This document shows positions 45,990-57,533 of a stretch of DNA of 64,000 nucleotides, in pieces. Under the pieces are notes generated by a model that ran no database searches, was not told the origin of the DNA, and worked only from the letters and a program-made list of their open reading frames with translations. Within the stretch, counting starts at the first letter, position 1. Each line of letters starts with the position of its first letter. Position numbers and translations under genes: made by a program. This stretch comes from Ehretia macrophylla (lineage: Eukaryota; Streptophyta; Magnoliopsida; Boraginales; Ehretiaceae), in assembly GCA_037974665.1 (NCBI GenBank), contig CM075771.1:21711425-21775424 (forward strand), in the 5' to 3' direction.

Positions 45990-48566
45990 TAAAGACAAAC
46001 AGGAGAATATTATGGCTTGTTTTTGGAACCCTTATAAATTTACTCCTAGCTAGATAAATTTTTACATAGAACCTGAATGTGATAATCCACTAGAGTACTC
46101 CCTTCTGCATATCACAACACAACTTCTACACTTTTGAAGGGTGAGAAAATGTTTTTATTTTTGTATTGATTCCAATGTATCGTTTTTTGAGGGATAGATC
46201 TAAAAATATTTTCTTAATAGGAGTTAAGTGAGAACTAAATAAATTTGATAACAAAATTAGTGCACATTAATTAAGTAGTTTTTTTTTTTGGACAAACAAT
46301 ACCAAAAATATCAAGAAATTTTAAATAATTTTGTAGAACTAGTTGCAAGACCAGTAAAGGAGAGGATCCAAACCCTCACTACTGTATACCTAGATCTGCC
46401 CTTGCCAACTTTGTCATTCTGAGTTTCTAACACAAGCAAAAAAGAAGGAAAAGCAACTGATAACACATATTGAAACAAATTAGACTTTCATTATCCTTGT
46501 AAAATCAATTTCCATAATTCTCTCCCCAATTCTCTCTTCAATAATTTCCTAAAAGTCCTTTTCATGTATTGTAAATACAACTCTTGTACATTGTAAACTT
46601 TACATTGAAATACAAAACCTTTCATAGTATTAGAGTTCAAGTCATAGATTCAAATCTAGCCGCCAGCTATTTAAAAATATAAAATTGTCCCCATAAAAAA
46701 CTAAAAATAAACGTGTTGAGGATAATAAATAATATAACAATTCATCTCTAATAGTTTAAATTTTTATATAGTATGCACACAAGTCACCCTTGATTCAACA
46801 CTAGGGGGGGAAAGAAAAAAAAAAGTTATCTGAACTCTACGTACATTAAAACTTCTGGTATTGTCATAGGCCACCATTACACACGCAATAAGGTCTCATT
46901 TTTCAGGGAGTAGTTGGATTGCCATTCTTTATTCTCAATGCCAGGAAAGAAAAAAAAGTCCAATGATAATCTGTTTCTTCCTCGACGAGAATTCCATTAC
47001 TTAATGCAAACGTAACTGATTATTCTTTAAACCTTGATTTGAATATTTAAACCATCAATCTGATAGGTTAATACTAATGAAATTCCGATTCTTCAACTTT
47101 CGGGGTGGGTTGGAAACCGTTGCCTCTGCGATCTGCTTCTCTTGACTATTCAACTAATCTCACCTCCCCTCTACCTCAAAAACAATAACTCTTTGAAAAC
47201 TTGACCAACTATGCCTGCACAATAAGATAATAATACAATTTTGTTACCAAGTCTCATTCCAAAATCTTCCTTTATTCCAAAATAATATTAAGAGATAACT
47301 ATGATCAAGCTGGCAAGATTTGATATATTTTATCCAATTAAGCTAGTTGTTGAATCAAATATAAGTGGAGAATACAAGAAAAAAAACGTAACGAATGCCC
47401 CCTTTTGGTCATGGTCAATTAAATATAGTTCTAACGATGATGTATGTTTTAATTTGTTGCTCATATTCCTCATTGATGTTAGTTTAGTTAACTAGTTATT
47501 GTCTTTGAAATTTGGACGTCGCTTGTTATGCAAGGAAGTTACCCTAGCTTAAATCTAAAATATCTCGTCACCGAGGATTAATTGATTTTTGAGATTGAAT
47601 TTAGTAGAAATTTAGGGATTACATAAGGGAAAACTGCAAATATATTAAGGCGGCATTTCAAAACATTTTGTGTGCCCATTAAGGATTACAACTCCATAAT
47701 TCTAAGTATCAAACCGTTCGTGTGACTACATAATTCCCTCCCCTTGTCTAGGAGATTAAGATCTTCTCCTAACTAGTGTTTTATTTTAAGATTTTAACAT
47801 TGCATCTTAGCCAATTATTTCGATTTCAAATTACCAAAAATGGGTGAAAAACTAAAAAATTAGAAATTCTGAGTAGCTAAAATGAAGTTTTCGAATATCA
47901 GAATAAAACCAATCCTAATCTTCGCCAAGGCTCACTCACCACCCCTGACCTTGGGAGAAGTTAGGAGAGCTAGGCAGAAGTGATTGCAACCTTGGATAAT
48001 ATATTAATTTACTAAAATTCATTACATCAACGCACGTAAAGAGATTGTTTATCCTATGCTAAATGGAAGCGTTTAGGACTTGCTTTGTTCGTTACGAGTT
48101 TGATAGATGTTTATTAGTCATATAAATTTGGTTTGTTCGTTATGGGTTTGGTAATATAAATTTGGTCAATCAAATATATGAGGAGTGAATACTTGCTTGG
48201 AATTAAGATAATTAAACAAATCTACATTTGACATACTTAGACACTCAAACTTTAAAATAAACAAAATTTGCAAATGAAATTTCATAAACTACATCAGCTA
48301 ATAAGATAACATGTCAAAATATAAAGAAACATGGGATATATGTTTTAATGTTAGAAATAGACTTTATACGTGTAAAAAGTTTAAAAATAGTACCATAAAC
48401 AGATCCATTTGTAGAAACTGGAATGTAGATAAGAGTATTTTCTATTAGTTGGATCTGTGTTTTTGTTAGTTGTACATTTGGTTGGTTTTTCTTTCTAATG
48501 AAAGCCCTTGCATACCCAGAAGAAAAAAAAAAAACATAAGACATATTCCCTCTTTATTTCATGTAA
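45990..48566. other. Intergenic, no gene recognised
   Basis: AT-rich. The stretch 46370-46640 ends in a TTTCA followed by TAGTATTAGAG, faintly like a copia LTR end and primer-binding site. Otherwise nothing recognised. Confidence 0.4.
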
Positions 48567-48915
48567 GGGAAAATTTCAAATCCATCCCTATTGTTCAAAA
48601 TTAGTTAACTTGGTTCCTATATTTTTCAAAAAAAAATAAAAAATCATCCATATTGTTCAAAATTAGTTAACTTAGTTCCTATTATTTGCCAAAAAAATTA
48701 ATTTTATCTCTATTATTGTTTAAAAAAAATTAATTTAGCCAATTTAGGCAAGGACTAAATTGAAATTTTTTGAGAATAACATGGACTAAATTGGCTAAAT
48801 TTAAATAATAGAGATGAATTTAAATTTTTTTTAAATAATAGGGACTAAATTGAATAATAAAAATAAATTTAGAATTTAAAAAAAAATAATAGGGTCCATT
48901 TACCCAAATTTCTCT
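48567..48915. repeat. Foldback element 3 (approximate ends)
   Basis: Same family as elements 1 and 2: opposing arms of ATCCCTATTGTTCAAAATTA-type and AATAGGGACTAAATT-type words. The ends are worn and I could not fix a target duplication. Confidence 0.6.
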
Positions 48916-49918
48916 TTTCACGTAAAACCACATAGATTTCATTTCATTTTGGATGGTGGGCTTTTATTAATAACAAAGAGTTATCAAACTCATGTCACAC
49001 ATAATTAGTCCACTAACTTCACCTAATTAAATGATTTAAAAGGGGAACAAGTAACTCATGTCTGGCCCATATAAATCGACTTTGGAAATTTCAACTTGAA
49101 GGCAGCATATTACTATTCAGTATGGACAACTCTTACTATATAGTGATAACAAAAGTTTAATTCAAGGTTTTGAGGCTATGATAAGTTCTCAGGTTCAAAT
49201 TCAATTCTTTCTACCAAAAATATAAGTATTTGTCAATGTATCTAAATTGATATGTAATTATTAGTCACTGGACTTCTTTATTTTTATAAATTCTTTTTTA
49301 GTACAATGGAGGTTGAAGTCATAATTCGAATTTAGAACTTTTCATTACAGCAAATTATTAATTGACTATTCTACTCAACTATTAGATGTATTTCGATAAA
49401 TTCTTTCACTATTCATAACTTGATTCAATCACCCTTTAAATGACTAATAAGAAATAATTGCACTCACTAACAAATTTACTGATCTCACAAAATACATACT
49501 ATAAATAATTAAATAACTCCCGCTACTCTATTAATTTGACTTTCAAAATTATATCATACTACTTATTGTCTAACCCATATAAAATTATTCATATAATTAT
49601 CAGTCGTGTGCTATAAAATGGATTAATAAAAAAATATAAACTTGCCCTAACTGCAATTGAAGTATGTATTGAGCGTCGACTTGTAGTATACTGCATCTGG
49701 GCCAAAACGGCCCAAAATGTGAGGCGGTATACAATTCAGCTGGTCTCTGCCGTTGTCCATTTAAGTAAAGGCGCCAAAATGGGAGCGACAATGAGTAAAG
49801 AAGGAAAAAAAAAAAAATTAAATAAAAACCGAAACATGTGCCCTATATGTCTAGTCAGCTGTCTTCACAGCAGTAACAAGTAAAAATTGAGGTTAAAATT
49901 CTCGAAAAAAAGTAAGAA
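48916..49918. other. Intergenic / MYB promoter
   Basis: AT-rich sequence with possible tRNA-like SINE traces around 49150-49210 (CAGGTTCAAATTC). The MYB promoter and short leader occupy the right end; no TATA box was convincing. Confidence 0.4.
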
Positions 49919-52381
49919 ATGGAAAAAGACGCTGAAATGATCGACGAAAAAGTCAGTGACGGCGAGGATGACGTGGTGGTGGTGGCGGCCGTGGGGGAAG
50001 GAAGTGGAAGCAGCAGCGGGCAAGTGAGTGAATTAAAGTCAAAGGATCGAGTCAAAGGGCCGTGGTCGCAAGAGGAGGATGCGATACTGAGCCGATTAGT
50101 GAACAACTTCGGGGCGAGGAATTGGAGCCTCATTGCCCGTGGAATTCCGGGCAGATCGGGCAAGTCTTGTCGCCTTCGTTGGTGCAATCAACTCGACCCA
50201 TCCGTCAAACGCAAGCCCTTTACTGGTACTTCAATTATATTTAACGCCTGATGTACATTGTTTCTGGACACTGTTTTTTTGTCCGGCCGCGTACAATAGA
50301 GCCCAAAGTAGGTCTGAACCTTTTTGAACTCCGTGCATCCTGGTTACCATAACATTAGCTTACTAGTTAAAATATGGTTTTTTTTTATCGAATTACTAGG
50401 AATTTAGTGGATAATAGTTTAGAATTAATTGTAGCTCAATTATCATGTTAATGTATTCGACATTTGGTTAGTGTTGAAGGGCAAAACAATTGAAAACATG
50501 TTTGAGGTACAAACACTTGTCAAGAACGAAAAACAAGTAATTATACAAACAATTATAGCAATAGATAAATCATTCATTTATTATTGTTTGGCAACTTGGA
50601 GAAGATCAGTGCAAGTTATGTTCTGGATGATAATCTGTTTCGTGGAAACTAGATTACTTGGTCTACTTAAGTCATTAAAATGAAGCCTGTCTGGAAAGGG
50701 AGAAGGTAGCTAATAGGTATCGCAATTGTGCGCGTGTTTTGTTGAATGCGATAATCTGGAAAAGAGGGGGAAGTTTTAGTACATGAGATTTGTTAAATAA
50801 CAAAATGATCTTGGAAAGCAACTTGCTAAAACAGCTAGGTGCTAGCCTTCTAGAAACTACGAGTATTGCTAAAAGAGTGGAAGATCAAGATATTAAGGGT
50901 CTGTTGATTTGTCCAAAGCTATTTTTTTAAAAGAAAACTAAACACTGGCTTATTAAATAACAATGTGAAAAGATGACTTTAAAGAATTGGAGACCTATAA
51001 AATGATAGTTTTAAATCAAGTTGGAGAACGGTAACTTGTATTTTTCTTTCTTTTCTGAAACTCTGATACATTTTTTAGCATTCCAGAATCTTATTACATA
51101 TACTATCTTGCCATTCTGATTCTTAAAAATCGGAAAATTATCATGATAGCACATACATGAGAGTGGAAAGGAAATAGAGTGAAAGATAATTCCAAAAAGA
51201 AGTAGAGTGATAAAGAAACGTCAGAGCTTCTCTCTTCCACCTGCATCCATGCTTCAATATCAATCAATTTCTTAAGGTACAAAACAACTTTTTGTGTGGT
51301 TCTTGAAAAGGTTTGATCTGTTTTATTAGAATGTACTGTAAAATAATGAGGCTGATAAATCAAGCATTTTTTGACAGATGAAGAAGATCGTATTATTATT
51401 CAGGCTCATGCAATTCATGGAAATAAATGGGCATCAATTGCAAGACTTTTGCCAGGGAGGACAGATAACGCTATTAAAAATCACTGGAATTCTACCCTGA
51501 GGCGGCGCTCTATGGAGCTTGGCAAGTTCAAGTTAGAGTCCAGCAGCATGATCGAAGATGCTAGTGCAGAAAAATCAAAAGCATCATCAGATGAAACTCT
51601 ATCAGGGGGAGACGTTAATTCCTTGAAGTCCTTGGAAGTTAAAGATATCAGCTCTCCAGAAAATATGGACAGCGCTAACTATGAGGACAAGGCTCAAGCA
51701 GAGGGTCATCATGGTAATGAAGCTCAAACCACGGCTACTCTATTGCATCCTGTTGAGCACAAGGCTCAACCAGAGGGTCATGATAGTAATGAAGCACAAA
51801 CTACAACTACTCTATTCCGTCCTGTTGCTCGAATAAGTGCTTTTAGTGTTTATAATCATCTGGATTCCCCTGAAAATTTATTGCATCAGCCAAGGCAATC
51901 AGCCTCAGCTGGGCCTTCTATGCAAGCCTCAAAACCAGATATTGGAGTCAGCAAGTTTCTTGAAGGAGCTAATGGTAATCGACTGGTCCCTCAGCATTGT
52001 GGCCATGGTTGCTGTGTGATGTCGAATATGGGGGATCATGGAAACTCCTTGTTGGGCCCTGAATTTGTTGACTATGCAGAACCTCCTTCTTTTCCTAGCC
52101 ATGAATTGGCTGCATTGGCCATGGATATAAGTAATGTCGCATGGTGCAGAAGTGGACTGGAAAGTAGTAGCAGCATGAAAGCAATGGATAATGCAGCCGG
52201 CAGAGTAATGTTTAATGGCTCTCTTATGCAGATGGGATACCTTAAAGAAAATGAAAAGAGTATCCATTTGCAATTTGAAGATGGGAAAAACAAGATTGTT
52301 GGCATCATGTCTGATGCCCAGTCAGCCCCTTTAAGTAGGCAATCAAATCCACTACATGCAAAAATTGGAGGTTTGAGTTGA
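49919..52381 (+). CDS. R2R3-MYB transcription factor, 436 aa
   Basis: Two exons, 49919-50225 and 51378-52381, with the intron inside the R3 repeat, a conserved MYB position. An acidic N-terminus (1-40) precedes R2 (about 47-97; Trp49, Trp69, Trp88) and R3 (98-148; Phe101 in place of the first Trp, Trp120, Trp139). [17 protein letters not shown] and [17 protein letters not shown] resemble the MYB1/MYB25/MYB109 group. It should bind MYB recognition elements in the nucleus. The C-terminal 290 residues are low in motifs and contain a 24-residue tandem repeat (nucleotides 51687-51830). The stop at 52379 is accepted because no splice-consistent continuation was convincing. Confidence 0.9.
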
Positions 52382-53227
52382 GTTAAATTATCATAATGAC
52401 TTGATTTGGTATAATGCTAAATGCAGCAGGCGTGGAAATAAATATTGGAGTGATGGGCAGAAACGAAAACCTACCAGTAAGACTTGAAATAACCGGACGT
52501 AGAGAAATTTCTCACAAGCTGCAAAGCATTGTGTGAGAAATAGCAGAACTCTCAAAGAAAAAATACATGTGAAAAGAATTTGTCTTGTTTCCTTTAGATG
52601 GTCTCTAGTGAGAAGATGATTGTTGGTTCAATTATGAATGCAGAATGTCTATTTCACCTGGTAGAGCATTTGTAAAAAACAAAGCCTGGCATCTTTGCGT
52701 AATGCTACAAGCTTTTGCCTTGCTATGATGTATTATAGAAAAATTTCTTTATTGTGTTCGATGCGTAACTTGTTTAATTGCTGAAATGGCTTTTCTTGTA
52801 TCTGGATCTTAGCTACTTGCAAGTTGCAATGATATTTTGCTTAATCTTCTGTTCTGGTTGGTATCTTCAAGATGCAGACTACTATGTCAATTGTCAAAGA
52901 TGTCCATATTCTGGGAAGTTATTGTTTCCAGTGCAATGTGCAGGATTAAGGAATACGAGATGTAAAAAATACTACTTCCCCCTCTGCTGGAATTGATTTG
53001 GATAGTTTACTTTTATTGGATCTCTTTTACAATATTATAACATAATGAGGGGATTCACGACTGGACTGAACGGACTTCTGGCGACTACATTTGCTGTGTT
53101 TGATAGTAAGCCTTTACAAAGTTTCGGCCTTTTGATGTTATCAGGGACCAGCATATAGGGCCAAGCCAAATGCAGCTTTTCAAGTAGCACAAAAGGCAAA
53201 GAAATGTTTATGCATTTTAATGCGTGG
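52382..53227. other. MYB 3' UTR and intergenic
   Basis: Likely 3' UTR of the MYB gene to roughly 52750, then AT-rich DNA. The open frame at 52778-52996 resembles nothing known. Confidence 0.5.
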
Positions 53228-53548
53228 GAAATTTGGGCAAAATGGTCTTTATTATTTTCTTAAAATTTCAAATTCATCTATATTATTCAAAATTAGTTTA
53301 GTCCTTATTATTTTTCAAAAATTTTAAATTCATCTCTATTATTTAAAATTAATCAATTTAGTACTTATTTTAAAAAAAAATTAATTTAGTTAAATTAATT
53401 TTTTTTGGAGAACAATAGGGACTAAATTCAATTTTTTTTGTTGAAAAATAATAAGCGTTAAATTGATTAATTTAGAATGATAAGAACTAGATTTATTTTG
53501 AACAATTAAGATGAAATTAAAATTCTAGAAAAATAAAGGGTTTTTTGT
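53228..53548. repeat. Foldback element 4 (approximate ends)
   Basis: Fourth member of the foldback family: a left arm with TTCATCTATATTATTCAAAA-type words and a right arm with their complement. Internal symmetry is clear but the ends are worn. Confidence 0.6.
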
Positions 53549-55779
53549 GAACTTCCTGTTTCATGCTTTTGTGATAGAATAGGACTTGCAATCAAATCAA
53601 CTGCTACTAGTAAGCATTAGAGAGACTGGACTGTTTCCATTAACCAAAGGAAAATTATTCAGTCCATTATGATGTAGATGATCTTGACCATCTATATTTA
53701 TGGGTTAATCTCAATCGCTGATTTTATCTTAAATTTAAAAAAAAAAAGTAATAATCATTACAGGTAATGACCATCTTACCCTTTATTAATTAAATAAACA
53801 TAGGATTCACAAATTTTTAAAAATTAGTCAAATTCTTACCTGATCATAGTTTCAGTCTTTTTATAATCATAAAAGTAATTTTTAAATTTCATAAATTATA
53901 CTTTCCTCCCCTTTTTATCTAGCAAAATTTATTGATTTGGCCACCTTCACAGCACATGATTCTTCCATTTTCAAACCAACAAAGCTTTTTACAAAAAAAA
54001 AAAAAACCAACAAAGTCGTTGTCCATGCCTCCCCCACCACCTTCCATCTCCACCCCTCTCTTCACTTCAACAAACCCACTACCAACACCACCTTTTCTAC
54101 CCCTTGACTGGCAGAGCAAGTGGCCAAACCATATTGAGAGTTGGCAAAGGAAAGAAATAACAAAAATAACTTTTGAAATAAGAGCACCATCGGATGCAAG
54201 AATGGTCAAACCAAAGTAGATTTGAAAAGATTAAAATTATTTTTGTTCCGAATCAATCAAACAATTGAAGTCTTCCATCGCTTTGGAGGGATCAGAATCG
54301 TTGCTGCCGCCACAAGACAATGGCTAAGACATAACATTCATTAACACGCGCAATCTGGAAGCTAGTTGATAGGTTTTCTTAATTTTCTAGACAAGGAATA
54401 TATATATATTAAGAACTCTTTAGAAGGCATGAAATTTTCAAAGTAAATTTGTGTTATTAGATTTAGGCTCATGACTGCACATCTCCTTTGCCTCTCTCTG
54501 TTTTTTTTTGGTGGTGGTGGTGGTGGTGGAATGCGGAGGAGGAAGAAGGGAAAAAAAAATAAAAAAATAAATTGCATCAATTGGAAGGATATTGTCCCAA
54601 AGTTTTTTTTTTTTAATTTCCATAATTACTTTTATTGCATCTTAAACTCTTCATTGTCTCAAAGGACACTCAAGTAATATTTTATTTAAAATTATTATTC
54701 ATTTTCCTTTCCTTCTCCAATCCAAACAAAATATTATAAATTTTTTTTCCTTCATCTCCATTATTATTTTATTACAATCTAAAAAAAAAAAAAAAATTCT
54801 TTCTTTTCCTTTATTTTTCTTCCTCTAATTTCCTTTCCTTTCCATTCTTTTATGCAATCCAAACACTATGTAAATTATAATAAGGATAATTAAGTAATTT
54901 TGGTCGTTAAATCAATCAAGGACAATAATAGAGTTGGTATATGGGTCAACCCAACCCACAAGTCCCTTATCACGAGTCGTGAGTTGGGCTGGGTTGGGTT
55001 GGCCCAACCCATTTTTTGTGATTAGTGCAATCTGAATATATAATTATACTAATATATAAACACACACACACATATATATACAAACACCTATATGTTACTT
55101 AGATAGTTAGATTAATAATTAAAAAAATAAATTTTAATTTTAATTTTGTTAAGAAAAGTTAATTTAACTATTAACGAGACAGTACACAAATTGATTGATG
55201 ACATTAACAATTAACATAAATGATATATAAAAAAAAAAACTACATAACAAACTACAAGTTAATGAGATACAAATACATTAGTGATTTAAATATAAAAATA
55301 AAATATTACATAAATGTTTGAGGAGAGCTGGTGCAAATGTCCTCCATTTGGTTTAGCTCTAATTATAAGTACTAAGTCTGTTGGTGGTTGTGGTGTGTTT
55401 GGAGCCAGGGGTGGTTGAATAACCACTGTAGGACTAAAATAGTTTATAACATTTGGATATTAAGATCCAAGGTGTCTTACAAGCGTTTCAATTTTAAATT
55501 TACATCGAAATATAAATTGACGTTAGCAATAGTTTCAAATTGTATACCCTTATTCTTCAAAGTACGTAAAATAATTTCATACCTCTGATGAATGTAATAT
55601 CGTGAAATATTTTATTCTCCCGTTGATATAGTTATATATAATGTCGTAGACTTGTCGTAAAATAAAGTTTAATATACTTATTAACTAAAGCACTATGTCA
55701 TAAGTATTTATAGGAAAATTATATGTAAAATTATAAAAATTGTACCTAAAATAATTTTTTAAAAAAATATGAAGGGACT

Positions 55780-55782
<3 letters not shown>

Positions 55783-55835
<53 letters not shown>
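55783..55835. repeat. (TA)n microsatellite
   Basis: About 53 bases of uninterrupted alternating T and A. Confidence 0.95.
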
Positions 55836-55840
<5 letters not shown>

Positions 55841-55899
55841 GGATTTCTCAAAATATGATATTTACTAAATGTAGGCAAGTTGTTTGAGTGAAACTAAAA

Positions 55900-57235
55900 T
55901 AAAGAATTCCCAAATGTATAGTACAAGCATGTTATAATCTGTATAGTATATTCAGTAATTTGGATAGTATATGTAGTAATCTAGTGTTAAGAAACCGTAG
56001 TTTCACTTATGGTTACGTTGAGAAACGAAAAATTGTAAATAGGAATTACGATTTCTTAATACTAGATTACCACATATACTATCCAAATTACTGAATATCC
56101 TATCCAGATTATAACATGTTTATAGGGAAAAGGACATCCAGGTCCCTGCCTTTTTTCTTTTGTCTCAAATAGGTCCTTCAATTTTTAAATATGTCTTGAG
56201 AGGTCCTTCACTAAAGAGTAATTTAGTCTTTTTAATAATAATTAAATAAAAACACACAATCTCACACAAACACACCAAAAAACACACACTAATACACCAC
56301 CATACACACACACGAACACACACCAAAACTTGGTCTTACAAAGAAGATTGCTCTAGTGGAACTTCAACATCATGAGACGTTTCTACCCCGAGCTCCCCAG
56401 TTGAAAGAACAAGTTTCTCAACTTTTGCAAATGGTACAAGAAGTCTTTAATCTTTTCCACTGAAGAAAGTTGCTAATTTATTGTCACTCTATGGTCCTTA
56501 GTTTCTTTTTTCTCTTTAATTTAAGGTTTTCTGCGAGGTGGGTTTCTTTACAACCCTCTCTCCAATTCTCTTGTTGATTTGTTTACTTATAGTTTTTTTT
56601 TATTCGGGCCATCTCATTTTGGCTCATATATGGTCTTGGTGTGTGGCTTTCCCCTGGTTACTACTCTACTTTAACATAAGTAATGCATTATCTTTCATAT
56701 GATTCATATTTCTGTTCGCTTAGTTGCTTCCATCTACTAATAAGTATTATACATGTCCCTTGATGTATATGCCTATAGAATACAGGCACGTTTTTTTCTT
56801 CCTTTTCTCAAAGTTGTGTTATATGTGGCTGAAGGCTTAGCTTTTGATGCCGAGTCTTTCAATTTACTCACAGGGGTGGTGTTCGCGGTGGGCTCGCGTG
56901 GGTGAGGGTGGTGTTCAGGGGGCTCACAGGGGTTGTGGGTGGTGGCTGGCAGTGGTGTGGGTGGTGGGTGGTGGCTGGTGGTATGTTTTTGGCTTCGTGT
57001 GTGTGTGTTTGTGTGCGTGTGTATGGTGGTGTATTAATGTGTGTTTTTTGGTATGTTTGTGTGAGATTGTGTGTTTTTATTTAATTATTATTAAAAAGAA
57101 TAAATTATCCTTTAGTGAAGGACCTCTCAAGACATTTTTAAAAATTGGAGGACCTATTTAAGACAAAGGGAAAAAGGCAGGGACCTGGATGTCCTTTTCC
57201 CCATGTTTATATTATTTCTATACATCTAGGAATTC
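55900..57235. repeat. Inverted repeat split by a transposon
   Basis: The left arm (about 55900-55995) pairs with 56062-56124 and, after skipping the inserted element 56125-57202, with about 57203-57235. For example GAATTCCCAAATGTATA on the left matches TATACATCTAGGAATTC on the right. The nested element therefore landed inside one arm of an older foldback. Confidence 0.8.
56125..57202. mobile_element. Nested Mutator-like element, 1.1 kb
   Basis: Ends GGGAAAAGGACATCCAGG and its complement extend as terminal inverted repeats for about 200 bp, into TCTCACACAAACACACC on the left. A perfect 9-bp duplication ATGTTTATA flanks it (56116-56124, 57203-57211). The interior has a GT/GGT-rich right half and an open 40-odd-codon stretch (56323-56463) of unknown origin. 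It sits inside the larger 53649-57524 element. Confidence 0.9.
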
Positions 57236-57533
57236 AATGGATTTTTGTAAAAAGTTTTGTTGGTTTGAAAATGACGGAATCATGGTACTATGAAGGGACA
57301 ACTCAATGAATTTTTTTAGAAGAATAAGGGAGGAAAGTATAATTTGTGAAATTTTAAAATTAAATGTTTATTTAATTAATAAAAGATAAGATGGCCATTA
57401 CGTATAATAATTATTCTTTTTTTTTAAAATTTAAGGTAAAATCAGTGACTGAGATTAACCCATAAAAATTGGTGGTCAAGATCATCTATATCATAAATGA
57501 TGTAGATGGACTGAAGACTATCCCTTAACCAAA

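Larger units (their letters stand above)
53649..57524. mobile_element. Mutator-like element with long terminal inverted repeats, 3.9 kb
   Basis: The left end (53649 to about 54000) and right end (about 57240-57524) are inverted copies of each other; compare GATGTAGATGATCTTGACCA on the left with its near-complement on the right. A perfect 9-bp duplication TTAACCAAA flanks the element (53640-53648, 57525-57533), the size typical of Mutator-like transposition. No transposase is visible. Inside are a (TA)n tract, a separate inverted-repeat structure and a second, complete Mutator-like element. Confidence 0.85.

Noticed and set aside
49150..49210. tRNA or SINE from B-box-like CAGGTTCAAATTC
   Set aside because: No cloverleaf and no flanking duplication could be found.
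56844..57161. Open frame in GT-rich DNA
   Set aside because: Low-complexity GGT/GTG sequence inside a Mutator-like element; no motif.
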